DNA of 64,000 nucleotides from Candidatus Lindowbacteria bacterium RIFCSPLOWO2_12_FULL_62_27 (GCA_001784175.1 MFPR01000006.1:186001-250000); one strand, 5' to 3'. Shown: positions 31,804-40,297, numbered from the stretch's first letter. A program made the numbers and translations. Notes: generated from the sequence alone by a model not told the origin.

Positions 31804-32147
31804 ACAGGGGTTACTGTGGTTACTGTATTGAAAATCATCTCCATCACCGCCTCTGTTTCCCGCATGACCTGATCATTCCAGACGCGGATTACCCGAAACC
31901 CCTGCGATTCGAGCCATCGGTCTCTGGCCTCGTCGTATTCGGTCTGCTCTGCGTGCTGTCCGCCATCCAGTTCGACGATCAGCCTTTTTTCAAAACAAAC
32001 GAAGTCCACGATGTAATTCCCGATCGGCGCCTGTCTCCGGAATTTTTGGCCTTCGATCTGCTTCAGACGCAGGCGGCGCCACAGCAATTTCTCGGCGTCT
32101 GTCAGGGTCTGGCGCAGTTCTCTGGCTCTGAAAACATTCTTCTTCAA
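31761..32147 (-). CDS. DUF559-family endonuclease-like protein
   Basis: 128 residues of the DUF559 family, related to very-short-patch-repair (Vsr) type nucleases. Recognised by the N-terminal ARELRQTLTDAEKLLWRRLR, then FRRQAPIGNYIVDFVCFEKR and LIVELDGGQHAEQ, where D in IVDF, E and D in VELDGGQH form the likely metal site, and RDRWLESQGFRVIRVWNDQV. Start codon TTG at 32147. The last residues PHLDPPPQGGRK come from the flanking palindromic repeat. The cellular role of DUF559 proteins is unsettled. Its stop overlaps the GH94-like start. Confidence 0.88.
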   Translation of the reverse strand: MKKNVFRARELRQTLTDAEKLLWRRLRLKQIEGQKFRRQAPIGNYIVDFVCFEKRLIVELDGGQHAEQTEYDEARDRWLESQGFRVIRVWNDQVMRETEAVMEMIFNTVTTVTPVTPHLDPPPQGGRK

Positions 32148-32151
32148 AACA

Positions 32152-32200
32152 CCGACCCCCCATCCCAGCCTTCCCCCACAAGGGGGGAAGGGGGGAGAAC
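32152..32200 (+). repeat. Palindromic repeat, right copy at DUF559 gene
   Basis: ACCCCCCATCCCAG, then stem CCTTCCCCC (32169-32177), loop ACAA, GGGGGAAGG (32183-32191) and GGGGAGAAC. Inverted relative to the copy at 31757-31803. It lies between the DUF559 start and the symporter stop and could also end transcription as a strong hairpin, although no T-run follows. Confidence 0.8.
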
Positions 32201-32217
32201 ACAGTGAAAAGAGAGCG

Positions 32218-33969
32218 CTACCGCGTCCAATCGATTCGATTCACGTTTTTCAGAAGAATCGCGCCGGTGCCCAGGGAGGCGGTGAAGGCCAGGAGGCCTC
32301 CCGCATACCGGCCGATGCACAGCCAGCCGACGCCGAAGAGCGCGAGGTACACGGTGACTACGCCGAGCGCCCAGCTCCAGATCCGGAGGCGGTCGATGCC
32401 GCTGCCCTGAATGTCCGGGCATAATCGCCGGATCGGACCCCAGGCGCCGCCCGGGCGGACGCGGCGGTAGAACTCGACCATGTGCTCCTGCGGCACCGGT
32501 TTCGTGGCGAACGTGACGATAACCCAGACCACGGTGGAGACGCCCATGATGATCATGAAGCGCGCCGGATACAGGTGATCGCCGTCCATGAAGCCGGTCA
32601 GCCGGAACGTATTGGACAGGATGAGAGACGTTGCGAGGGCCGAGATTTCCGACCAGGCGTTGATCCGCCACCAGTACCATCGCAGGACGCCCAGAACGGC
32701 CGCGCCCGATGCGATTTCGCTCAGATACAGCCACGCGCCCACGATCGAGTCCATCTGCCACGCCATCACGCCGCCCAAGACCGTCATCGCCACCACGAAA
32801 AACTGCGACACGATCACGTAGTGCCGGTCGGTCGCGGCCGTTTTGATGAATCGCCGGTAGACATCGTTCATCAGGTACGACGCGCCCCAGTTCAGGTGCG
32901 TGGTGATGGTCGACATGAAGGCCGCGAGGAGCGACGCGACCATGATGCCGATCATGCCGACCGGGAGAAACTTGATCATCATCTTGGGATACGCCAGCTC
33001 CGGGTCGGGCAGGTCGGCGAAATAGACGATGGAGGCGAGCCCCACGACGATCCAGGGCCACGTTCGGACCACGAAATGCGCGATCGTGAACCACAAGAGC
33101 GCCAGCACGGCATGCCGCTCGTTCGCGGTGGCGAACAGCCTCTGCGCCAGAAAGCCGCCGCCCTGGCCGCCCCCCCACCACTGGATGAGGATGAAAAACA
33201 AAAACGTGTAGAGCGCCATATCGCCGGTCGCGAAGTTCGGCAGGAAATTGAACACTTGATCCGCCGGCGCCAGGGGCGACGAAAGAACGGCGCCGGCGTT
33301 CGACGACAGCGCCGCCTGAACCTTCCCGGCCAGCGCCGCGGGGCCGCCGGCGTCGGCCAACACGAAAATCATGAGTGAGATCGAACCGAACATGGCGAGC
33401 GCGAACTGGAAGAAATCGGTGACGACCACGCCCCAGAGGCCGGACATGACCGTGTAGATGAAACTGACGCCGACCAGGAGTGGGATCGCGACGGCCTTGC
33501 TCCAGCCGAACGTCTCGACCGAAATCTTCTGCATGCCGAGGATGACCCAGCCCATCGTGATGCCGTTGGCCAGGATCGACAGGTACAGCGCCTGAAACAG
33601 GCGCAAAATCGCCGCCGGCCGGCCCGCGTATCTCAGCTCGATGAACTCCACGTCCGTCATCAGGCGCGACCGCTGCCACAGCGGCGCGAAGAAAAACATG
33701 CAGAGCATGAATCCCATCACGCCGCACCACCAGTACCAGTTGCCCTGAAATCCCTGGGTCCGGACGATCCGCGCGATCGCCAGGGGCGTGTCGGCCGCGA
33801 AGGAGGTCGCGACGATCGATGTGCCGGCCAGCCACCAGGTGAGCTTGCGGCCGGCCACGAAATACTCGACGACGTTGGCGGTGCCGCGCCGGGCGAAGTA
33901 CAGGCCGAGGCCAAGCGTGATCACCATGTAAAAGGCGATGATCGACCAGTCGATCCAGCCGAGGATCAT
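32218..33969 (-). CDS. Sodium/solute symporter family (SSS) transporter
   Basis: 583 residues, about 13-14 transmembrane helices. It begins with LGWIDWSIIAFYMVITLGLG and has the SSS hallmarks: EYFVAGRKLTWWLAGTSIVA in helix 2, FSFAADTP-like ATSFAADTPLAIARI, SGLWGVVVTDFFQF in the middle, and MASLLAAFMSTITTHLNWGA (here VASLLAAFMSTITTHLNWGA) in the sodium-site helix. The family takes up sugars, amino acids or organic acids with sodium; substrate unknown. Two downstream genes (nuclease, GH94-like phosphorylase) share the strand. ATG 33969 is 10 bases from the next gene upstream, an HDOD gene. Confidence 0.9.
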   Translation of the reverse strand: MILGWIDWSIIAFYMVITLGLGLYFARRGTANVVEYFVAGRKLTWWLAGTSIVATSFAADTPLAIARIVRTQGFQGNWYWWCGVMGFMLCMFFFAPLWQRSRLMTDVEFIELRYAGRPAAILRLFQALYLSILANGITMGWVILGMQKISVETFGWSKAVAIPLLVGVSFIYTVMSGLWGVVVTDFFQFALAMFGSISLMIFVLADAGGPAALAGKVQAALSSNAGAVLSSPLAPADQVFNFLPNFATGDMALYTFLFFILIQWWGGGQGGGFLAQRLFATANERHAVLALLWFTIAHFVVRTWPWIVVGLASIVYFADLPDPELAYPKMMIKFLPVGMIGIMVASLLAAFMSTITTHLNWGASYLMNDVYRRFIKTAATDRHYVIVSQFFVVAMTVLGGVMAWQMDSIVGAWLYLSEIASGAAVLGVLRWYWWRINAWSEISALATSLILSNTFRLTGFMDGDHLYPARFMIIMGVSTVVWVIVTFATKPVPQEHMVEFYRRVRPGGAWGPIRRLCPDIQGSGIDRLRIWSWALGVVTVYLALFGVGWLCIGRYAGGLLAFTASLGTGAILLKNVNRIDWTR

Positions 33970-33979
33970 GGACTGGGCC

Positions 33980-34882
33980 TCATGCGATCAACGACGCCAC
34001 GATGTCGTCCGCCTTGGTCAACTCGGCGTCGACATTGTCGAACACCGTGTTGATGTCCGATTGGACGATGTTCAGAATCTTCATGGCGTTCAGAGACAAT
34101 TTCGGCGTCCCGGCCTCGCCCGACGCGCCGAACCGGATCTTGCGGGCCACGTGATCCCCCACGTGGACCAGGGCGGCGAGGGTCTGGTTCAGCTCGGCCA
34201 GTTGCGGGTGGGGATAGTACCGGATGCTTTCTTCAAGATGAAGCGGCAATTTCCATTTTCGGGCCAGGAGCGCCCCGGCCTCGCAGTGGTCCAGCCCGAG
34301 AACGGCCCGCTCGGTCTCCGCCAGCGTCTTTTTTTCCTTCTTCGCCTTCTGGATGGCCTGGACAAACCGGTCGTGCAGGTACTGGTCGAACACGAGCTTG
34401 CCGATCCCGTGCAGAATGCCGGCCACGAGGCACTCCTCCGGCAGCGGATACTTGATCCGCGTGCCGACCATGTTGGCGATCACGCCCGTGCCGATCGAAT
34501 GCTTCCAGAACTCGATCAGGTCGAATTCCTTTTCCTTCCCGCCCTCCAGGCCGAAGAGCCGGACGACCGAAGCCGACAGCGCCAGGCTTTTGACGGCGTT
34601 GAACCCGAGGATCACGACGCCCTGGCTCACGGTCGAGATCTGCCGGGGGAATCCGTAGTAGGAGGAATTGACGATCTTGAGGATGCGGGCGGTCAGCGAC
34701 TGGTCCAGGCTGATCTGGCGGGTCAGCTCCTGCACGTTGCTCTTCGGATTCTCCATGACTTCGAGAATCCGCGCAATCACCGCGGGGAGCGTCGGGACTT
34801 TTTCTATGCACTGAATGATTTGCGTGACCGCCTCCGGCGCTCCGCCGCTGGTCCCTTCGGTTGTCGCTGCCGAATCAGCCAT
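33980..34882 (-). CDS. Stand-alone HDOD-domain protein
   Basis: 300 residues, the only HDOD protein here without the MshEN-like N-terminus. The domain starts almost at once: CIEKVPTLPAVIARILEVME, SLDQSLTARILKIVNSSYYG, FPRQISTVSQGVVILGFNAV, and the helix ECLVAGILHGIGKLVFDQYL, where the HD position reads HG. The N-terminal 18 residues are Ala/Thr-rich. It is divergently transcribed from the REC/STAS gene at 34963, sharing an 80-base intergenic region, so the two may be co-regulated. It may have been the ancestral signalling unit of the island; that is speculation. Confidence 0.85.
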   Translation of the reverse strand: MADSAATTEGTSGGAPEAVTQIIQCIEKVPTLPAVIARILEVMENPKSNVQELTRQISLDQSLTARILKIVNSSYYGFPRQISTVSQGVVILGFNAVKSLALSASVVRLFGLEGGKEKEFDLIEFWKHSIGTGVIANMVGTRIKYPLPEECLVAGILHGIGKLVFDQYLHDRFVQAIQKAKKEKKTLAETERAVLGLDHCEAGALLARKWKLPLHLEESIRYYPHPQLAELNQTLAALVHVGDHVARKIRFGASGEAGTPKLSLNAMKILNIVQSDINTVFDNVDAELTKADDIVASLIA

Positions 34883-34924
34883 AGACCGGTGACGCTATAT
34901 TAATATGGAGGAGAAGTAAACCTG

Positions 34925-34953
34925 TTTTTTATGACCTTGGGGTAAGGTACACT
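34925..34953 (+). promoter_or_regulatory. Weak candidate promoter for REC/STAS gene
   Basis: TACACT at 34948-34953 is ten bases before the ATG at 34963 and matches the -10 box at 12564. The -35 position, 17 bases upstream, reads TTTTTT and is poor, so an activator may be needed. No Shine-Dalgarno lies between -10 and ATG. Confidence 0.35.
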
Positions 34954-34962
34954 CTCGCCGAC

Positions 34963-36117
34963 ATGAACCTCAACGTTCTTGTGGTGGACGACGAAGCGGA
35001 TGTGTGCGAGGTCCTGAAAGACGGCCTGAAGGTGCACGGGATCGGCGTCACGATCGCCCGCGACGGCAAGGAGGCCGTTCTTCAGGCGCTCGTCAAGGCG
35101 CCGGACGCCGTGCTCATGGACATCCTTATGCCCGGGCTGGCCGGACTCGACGCGCTCGGCCTGTTCAAAATCATCGAGCCGATCCGGACCGTGCCGGTGA
35201 TCATGCTGACGGCGTTGAAGAGCAAGGAAGACATTCTGAACGCCATGCGGGCCGGTGCGGCGGATTACATCGGAAAGCCGTTCGACATCGCCGACACGGT
35301 GACCCGCCTCCGGCGGGTCGTGGCCCGGCCCGCGCCCATGACATTTCCCGTGTTCCGATATCTGTCGTATCGCGCGGGATCGGACGGCCGGGGCCTGCGG
35401 CTGGAACTCGAAGGGGATTTCTCAGAAGACGCGGCGGAGGATCTGGAGGTCCTGATCCGGGCGCTGTTGCCGCTGCAGCCGGTCCGGATCGACCTCGATT
35501 TCGAGAAAGTTCCGAACATCGGCGACCGGCTGGTTCCGAATCTCGTCGCGGTCCGGGACATGGCGGCGGCCCGGGGCGGTAAAGTTCTGGTCGCGAATCT
35601 CGATCCCAAAAAATACCGCGCCGCGGCCGTGTCCCCCATCCGAAACATCTTTCCGGCCGTCCCGGCGCCGCCGGAAGAACCTGTGCGGTCCACACGGGCC
35701 TCGAAAAAAGTGGACGCCGTCGCAAAAGACATCGACGAACAGATGTCCCAGGTCCTTTCGCGCCTCCCCGGACTCCGCTTCGATTTCAAGCTGCGGAACG
35801 AACTGTCCGTGCTCGAGCTTCAGGGACAACTGACCGGGGACACCAGGAGCGAAGTCGAGAAGGCGTTCCAGGCCGTCACGGAGGCCCACGCGCACGTGAT
35901 GGTCGTCATCGAGAAGGCTTCCCAGTTCGACGCGCGCGGCATGCTGCACTTGGTGGAAAAAATCACGGACACGAAAAACCGGGAGGGACTGAAAGTCTAC
36001 GTCGTTTGCCGCAATCAGGAGCTGCAGGTGGCCTACCGGAACGCCCGTGGGCATCTGGTGGCCGGCATCTACGACGATCGCGACAAGGCGCTGTCGTCGT
36101 TCCGGGCGTCCGGGTGA
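34963..36117 (+). CDS. Response regulator with two C-terminal STAS-like domains
   Basis: 384 residues. The receiver domain (1-125) has VVDDEAD, Asp53 in LMDILMPGLAG and Lys in YIGKPFDIAD, so it looks phosphorylatable. Residues about 130-230 form a STAS-like domain (IDLDFEKVPNIGDRLVPNLV, ARGGKVLVANLDPKKY) and a second one lies at about 270-380 (FKLRNELSVLELQGQLTGDT, VVIEKASQFDARGMLHLVEK). The usual phospho-serine position is not kept in the first. It is the largest of three related proteins (others at 12579 and 39536). A single-domain regulator and a hybrid kinase follow on the same strand. Confidence 0.75.
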   Translation: MNLNVLVVDDEADVCEVLKDGLKVHGIGVTIARDGKEAVLQALVKAPDAVLMDILMPGLAGLDALGLFKIIEPIRTVPVIMLTALKSKEDILNAMRAGAADYIGKPFDIADTVTRLRRVVARPAPMTFPVFRYLSYRAGSDGRGLRLELEGDFSEDAAEDLEVLIRALLPLQPVRIDLDFEKVPNIGDRLVPNLVAVRDMAAARGGKVLVANLDPKKYRAAAVSPIRNIFPAVPAPPEEPVRSTRASKKVDAVAKDIDEQMSQVLSRLPGLRFDFKLRNELSVLELQGQLTGDTRSEVEKAFQAVTEAHAHVMVVIEKASQFDARGMLHLVEKITDTKNREGLKVYVVCRNQELQVAYRNARGHLVAGIYDDRDKALSSFRASG

Positions 36118-36141
36118 TCCCATGATCCTTGATACGGGAAT

Positions 36142-36170
36142 TTGACACCCGGCCAATCTTCGTTTACTAT
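36142..36170 (+). promoter_or_regulatory. Strong sigma-70-type promoter, leaderless
   Basis: TTGACA at 36142-36147, exactly 17 bases, TACTAT at 36165-36170. Seven bases after the -10 box is the A of the ATG at 36177, so transcription is predicted to begin on the start codon. No Shine-Dalgarno exists upstream. Confidence 0.7.
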
Positions 36171-36176
36171 TGAGCC

Positions 36177-36563
36177 ATGAGTAAATCCGTCAACGTCCTT
36201 GTGGTGGATGACGACCGGGCCGTCTGCGACGTGATCCGCCGGACGCTCGAGGCGTCGTTCAAGCCGGTGTCGGTCAAGGTGGTCTATGACGGGGTGAGCG
36301 CGGTGGAGTCCCTGGACGAATCGCTCGATCTCATTGTCCTCGACCTCGGATTGCCCCAGCTTCGAGGGGAGGGCGTTTCGCTCGCGAACGAATTGAAAGG
36401 CGCGAACGCTCCCATCCTGATCATCACCGGCGAGCCGAATCCGGACCTTGAGTTCATGGGCGACATCAACGTCATGGGCATTCTGAAAAAACCGTTCGAC
36501 CTGAACGACCTCGTCAAAGCCTCAAAGACCATCCTGTCCGGCCGGGAATATTCCGGGAACTGA
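36177..36563 (+). CDS. Single-domain response regulator
   Basis: 128 residues, CheY/Spo0F-like: VLVVDDDRAVCDVI with the acidic pair at 11-12, phosphoacceptor Asp56 in LIVLDLGLPQL, IITGEPNP, and Lys in GILKKPFDLNDL. No output domain. The histidine kinase that could phosphorylate it begins about 20 bases downstream, so the two probably form a pair or a phosphorelay. The ATG is predicted to be the transcript's first codon. Confidence 0.88.
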   Translation: MSKSVNVLVVDDDRAVCDVIRRTLEASFKPVSVKVVYDGVSAVESLDESLDLIVLDLGLPQLRGEGVSLANELKGANAPILIITGEPNPDLEFMGDINVMGILKKPFDLNDLVKASKTILSGREYSGN

Positions 36564-36581
36564 CGCCGCTTGGGGATGGGC

Positions 36582-38192
36582 ATGGAATCCGATACGATCG
36601 CCCAGGGCGAGGAACGATTTCAGAATCTCCTTCAGGCGATCCCCGACATCATCTACAAGATCGATCCGGCCGGCCGCTTCGTGTTCGTCAACGACTCCAT
36701 CCGGAGGCTCGGCTATGAGCCGGCGGACCTGATCGGAAAACATTTCAGCGAGATCCTCCACCCCGACGACGTGGCCCGGGTCAGCCGGGAGAACGTGCTG
36801 CCGAAACTTTCCGGGAAGCTGACGGGCGACGACCAGGCGCCGAGACTCTTTGACGAGCGCCGGACGAGAATGCGCATGACGAAAAATCTGGAGGTCCGCC
36901 TGCGCCCGAAAAACCGGGCCGACGTCAAGTTCGGCGAGGTCTTCGCGTATGGCGAGATCATCTCCACCGGACAGTTCGACCGCGACATCCGGAACCACAA
37001 CAAGACGTTTCTGGGTACCGTCGGCATCATCCGCGACGTCACGGACCGAAAAACCATGGAGGAAAAGCAGAAACGCCTGCAGGAACAGCTCATCCAGTCC
37101 GAGAAACTGCGGGCCCTCGGCGAAGTCCTCTCCAGCGTCGCGCACGAACTCAACAACCCTCTCACCGCCATCATCGGCTACGCCCAGCTCATGCAGTCCG
37201 CCGAAAACATCGAGTCGTGCCGCTCGGACCTCGACGCGATCCGGCAGGAGGCCAAACGCTGCGCCGACATTGTCCAGAACCTGGTCGCGTTCGCCCGGAA
37301 AAAGGGATTCCGGCGCGAGCCCTGCCGGATCAACCAGCTCATCGCCAATACGCTGAAGTTCCGGTCCTATCAAATGACGGTCGACAGCGTCCGCGTGTCC
37401 GTTTCGATGGATGACCGGATCCCCCAGACGATGGCGGATCCGAACCAGCTCCAGCAGGTCTTTCTGAACATCGTCAACAACGCGCTGGACGCGATGAAAA
37501 AGTCGCAGGTCCGGAGGCTGGAGGTGACCAGTCACCTGGTCGGAGAGATCATCCGGGTTTCGTTTGCGGACAGCGGCTGCGGGATTTCGACGGAGCATCT
37601 GGGCCGGATCTTCGAGCCGTTCTTCACGACCAAAACCGCCTCCGGCGGCACCGGACTCGGCCTCAGCGTCTGCTACGGCATCGTCACCGACCATGGCGGA
37701 AGGATCCGGGCCGAAAGCGAGCCCGAGAAGGGCGCCACGTTTGTCGTGGAACTGCCGGTGGTGGCGCCGCCCCTGTCCTACGAATTCTCGCCGCAGGACG
37801 CGGAGGAACCGCGGAAAGCTCCGCAGGCGGCGGCGGTCCTCGTGGTGGATGATGAACGTTCGTGCCTGGATGTCTTCGAGCGCTATCTCCGGCAGGTGGG
37901 CTGGTCGGTCCAAACGGCCGACACCGTGGGCAAGGCCATCGATCTCCTGGACCGGACGAAATTCTCCTTGATTGTCTCGGACCACAAAATGCCCGGGCGG
38001 GGCGGGGAGGAACTCTATGAGCACGTCGCCCGCCGGCACCCGCGCCTCCTGGACCGGTTCATTCTGGTCTCGGGCGACGTCATCAATCCCGCGTCGCGGC
38101 TGTTCATTGAAAAAAGCCGCGTGCGGGTACTCGAAAAACCGTTCGCGATGGAAAAACTCTCGGACCTGATGTCGGAGGTGCTGGAGGCCTGA
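36582..38192 (+). CDS. Hybrid histidine kinase: PAS, HisKA, HATPase, receiver
   Basis: 536 residues from ATG 36582, preceded by GGGGATGGG; ATG 36576 and TTG 36570 are alternatives. A PAS domain lies at about 8-155 (FQNLLQAIPDIIYKIDP start), and it has a long insertion. The H-box holds the phospho-histidine His188 (SSVAHELNNPLTAIIGY), the N-box is NIVNNALDA (about 296-304), G1 is DSGCGIS and G2 is GTGLGLSV. A C-terminal receiver has VVDDER and Asp467 in IVSDHKMPG. No membrane segment, so it senses a cytoplasmic signal. It probably phosphorylates the regulator encoded just upstream; possible further targets are the REC/STAS proteins. Confidence 0.92.
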   Translation: MESDTIAQGEERFQNLLQAIPDIIYKIDPAGRFVFVNDSIRRLGYEPADLIGKHFSEILHPDDVARVSRENVLPKLSGKLTGDDQAPRLFDERRTRMRMTKNLEVRLRPKNRADVKFGEVFAYGEIISTGQFDRDIRNHNKTFLGTVGIIRDVTDRKTMEEKQKRLQEQLIQSEKLRALGEVLSSVAHELNNPLTAIIGYAQLMQSAENIESCRSDLDAIRQEAKRCADIVQNLVAFARKKGFRREPCRINQLIANTLKFRSYQMTVDSVRVSVSMDDRIPQTMADPNQLQQVFLNIVNNALDAMKKSQVRRLEVTSHLVGEIIRVSFADSGCGISTEHLGRIFEPFFTTKTASGGTGLGLSVCYGIVTDHGGRIRAESEPEKGATFVVELPVVAPPLSYEFSPQDAEEPRKAPQAAAVLVVDDERSCLDVFERYLRQVGWSVQTADTVGKAIDLLDRTKFSLIVSDHKMPGRGGEELYEHVARRHPRLLDRFILVSGDVINPASRLFIEKSRVRVLEKPFAMEKLSDLMSEVLEA

Positions 38193-38198
38193 ATTCCG

Positions 38199-39479
38199 TC
38201 ACTCGAACTTGAACATCTTTTTCATCTCTTCCGTCTTGTCCCGCACCGTCACCGCGATGTCCTCCACCACCAGATTCTGAAGCCCGAGCCGGGCGCGGTA
38301 GGGATCGGCCAGGGACCCGATCTTCGCCATGTACTCGTAGGGGTCGATGTCGGAATCGAGGCCCGTGAGCGTTGCCGCGAGATGCACGATCATGGCCTCC
38401 GGCTTGATCGACTTCATCTGCTCGATCTGGCCGATGGGATAATGGTGGATCATGGCGCCCTGGATGACCACGGGCGGGAACTGCCAGATTTCGAACAGAA
38501 ACGACCCGATGTCCGCATGGCATCCTCCCAGAACCTGCCGCTCGGCCACCAGCGGATCTGTTCCGGAAGATTTCAGTTTCACGATCTCCTCATGTTCCGC
38601 AGGGAAATGCTGGTAGATCGCGAGTTCCCCCACGTTGTGGATGAAGCCATTGATGAACAGCATGTCGACGTCCGGTATTTTCAGAAACGTCCCGACTTCC
38701 TTGCACCACTGGGCCGCGGCAATGGCGCGGTCCCAGAATCGCGCCGCCTCCTCGGGCGGGATGTCCTTGAATTTCTGCATGACGCCCGCCACCAGCACCA
38801 GTTCCTTCACCTTCTTGGTGCCCAGCACCACCAGCGCCTGGGTGACCGTCTTGGCCTGTGACCGCAGTCCGTAAAAAGCCGAATTGACGATGCGGAGCAA
38901 GGTCGTGACGAGTCCCGGATCGATCGTGATGACCTTGCCGACCGCTTCCATGGAGGTCTTCGGATCGTCGAGCATCTGCGACACTTTCGTGACGACGCCG
39001 GGCAGCGGCGCGATGCCCTTGATCTTCTGCAGATTCTTCCGGATGTCGCCCTTCAGGCCGGCGGGCTTGCCGTCGCCCGGTCCCGCGCCCGCCGGCGCGG
39101 CGGCCTGCGCCGGCAGCGCCGCCATGAACGGCTTCAAAAGCCCCACCATCTCCGGCAGAGTCGCGACGCCGGCCGAGACGGCGGCCTGCGCGAACGAAAA
39201 CAGTTCGTCCCGCTGCAGCCTCAGAATCTCGTCGCCCTTCGTGTTGTCGATGTATCCCATCTCGACCGCCAGCTCGATGAATTTCTTGTTCACCTGCGTC
39301 TGGGACAGCATGACCTTGCTGACCTGCTCGGGCGTCAAAAACCCGCGCAGCATCGCAAGCTGGCCGATCCGCCGGTCCAGTTGCTGCATGGCCTTCACCG
39401 CGCGGATGATCTTCTCCTGTTCCATCAGCTTGTTGGTGCGAAGGTGGGCGATAAAGGTCTGGAGCGTCTGGATGTTCAT
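38199..39479 (-). CDS. HDOD-domain protein with MshEN-like motifs
   Basis: 426 residues. The N-terminal motifs are RIGQLAMLRGFLTPEQVSKV...Q and KFIELAVEMGYIDNTKGDEI...Q. A Pro/Ala/Gly linker (about 136-153) separates them from the HDOD domain: APLPGVVTKVSQMLDDPKTS, VNSAFYGLRSQAKTVTQALV, and FIHNVGELAIYQHFP with HN for HD. Compared with the other copies its second motif is less conserved (FIE instead of FGE). Convergent with the hybrid kinase gene (6-base gap); divergent from the REC/STAS gene at 39536. No Shine-Dalgarno is seen before its ATG. Confidence 0.85.
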   Translation of the reverse strand: MNIQTLQTFIAHLRTNKLMEQEKIIRAVKAMQQLDRRIGQLAMLRGFLTPEQVSKVMLSQTQVNKKFIELAVEMGYIDNTKGDEILRLQRDELFSFAQAAVSAGVATLPEMVGLLKPFMAALPAQAAAPAGAGPGDGKPAGLKGDIRKNLQKIKGIAPLPGVVTKVSQMLDDPKTSMEAVGKVITIDPGLVTTLLRIVNSAFYGLRSQAKTVTQALVVLGTKKVKELVLVAGVMQKFKDIPPEEAARFWDRAIAAAQWCKEVGTFLKIPDVDMLFINGFIHNVGELAIYQHFPAEHEEIVKLKSSGTDPLVAERQVLGGCHADIGSFLFEIWQFPPVVIQGAMIHHYPIGQIEQMKSIKPEAMIVHLAATLTGLDSDIDPYEYMAKIGSLADPYRARLGLQNLVVEDIAVTVRDKTEEMKKMFKFE

Positions 39480-39486
39480 CGCCGTT

Positions 39487-39516
39487 CATATAATTCTGTT
39501 CCAATCCCAAAGTCAA
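39487..39516 (-). promoter_or_regulatory. Candidate near-leaderless promoter for HDOD gene
   Basis: Minus strand TTGACT (39516-39511), 18 bases, TATATG (39492-39487). The predicted start is 39480, one base before the ATG at 39479. Confidence 0.5.
39489..39494 (+). promoter_or_regulatory. -10 element TATAAT for the divergent REC/STAS gene
   Basis: A perfect TATAAT on the plus strand overlaps the minus-strand -10 box, so the two divergent promoters share bases and may compete. The -35 region (about 39466-39472) is weak. Predicted leader about 35 bases to the ATG at 39536, with GAGGGGGG as ribosome-binding site. Confidence 0.4.
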
Positions 39517-39535
39517 TATGATACGAGGGGGGCCG

Positions 39536-40297
39536 ATGATCGCGGAAGAGGAAAACTTGGACCATGCTCCAGCCGTGGAAAGCGCCGCGGCGCCAACCCG
39601 CGTCCTGGTTTTGGAGGACAACGACGACGGCCGGGAACTTTTGGTGGAGGGCCTGCAGAGTTCCGGCTGCGCGGCGCAGGGCGTAAAACGCGGCCGGGAG
39701 GCGGTATTGTCCGCCCTGCGGGACGCGCCGGATGTCCTGCTGGTCAATCCGGCGGCCTGCCAGATGGATCCCGTGCGGCTCCTGAAAATGATCAAACTGC
39801 TTGAGCCGCTCCGCCGCCGTCTCGTGTTTGTCATGCTGGACCTGGCGGACAAAGACGAGGTTCTGCGGCTGGTCCAGGCGGGCGCGGACGGGTGCGTGTC
39901 CAAGGACCTGTCGGTTCATGCGATCTACCTGAAACTCGCGCAGAGCCTCAAGCAACCGCGCGCGCCGGCGCCGACGCCGTTTGAACATCTTCGTTTCTCC
40001 GTACAGGCCGAGGGAGACACCGTCACGATCAGCGTCGAATCGGAACTGTCGGGCCCCTGCGCCAAGGAACTCGTGGCACTGGTCCGAACGCTCATCCCCG
40101 TCCAGCCATTCGCGCTTGTTCTGTCCCTGGAAAAAACGCCGGCCATCGCCACGAGCGCCATCGGTTACCTGTCCGAAGTCAAGGACACGGCGAAAGACTG
40201 CGGGGGGACATTCGTGCTGGCGCGCTTCGACGCCTCGAAATATCTTCCAAACATCCAGCGGGTGATCAAAACGAATTTCCAGATCACCCCGAATTGA
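39536..40297 (+). CDS. Receiver-like/STAS-like protein with phosphoacceptor replaced by Asn
   Basis: 253 residues from ATG 39536, chosen for the GAGGGGGG just before it; ATG 39518 is an alternative. The receiver-like domain keeps LVLEDNDDG but the phosphoacceptor position is Asn71 (LLVNPAA where the paralogue at 12579 has LLDDRMP), so it is probably not phosphorylated. The C-terminal STAS-like domain is close to that paralogue: LSLEKTPAIATSAIGYLSEV and CGGTFVLARFDASKY. It sits between HDOD genes; its end overlaps the convergent HDOD gene by 14 bases. Confidence 0.75.
   Translation: MIAEEENLDHAPAVESAAAPTRVLVLEDNDDGRELLVEGLQSSGCAAQGVKRGREAVLSALRDAPDVLLVNPAACQMDPVRLLKMIKLLEPLRRRLVFVMLDLADKDEVLRLVQAGADGCVSKDLSVHAIYLKLAQSLKQPRAPAPTPFEHLRFSVQAEGDTVTISVESELSGPCAKELVALVRTLIPVQPFALVLSLEKTPAIATSAIGYLSEVKDTAKDCGGTFVLARFDASKYLPNIQRVIKTNFQITPN

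Larger units (their letters stand above)
31757..32200. mobile_element. Candidate mobile unit: DUF559 gene flanked by inverted palindromic repeats
   Basis: A 444-base unit whose two ends are inverted copies of one repeat: left GTTCTC at 31757 followed by a C-rich hairpin, right a hairpin ending GAGAAC at 32200. The DUF559 open frame fills the interior, and its last dozen codons lie in the left repeat. I see no clear target-site duplication. Mobility is inference from this architecture and from repeats of the same family at three other loci. Confidence 0.5.

Noticed and set aside
32144-33835. 563-codon minus-strand frame overlapping the symporter gene in another frame
   Set aside because: The symporter frame has transmembrane helices and family motifs; this one is Arg/Gly/Asp/His-rich and ends in repeat-coded residues.
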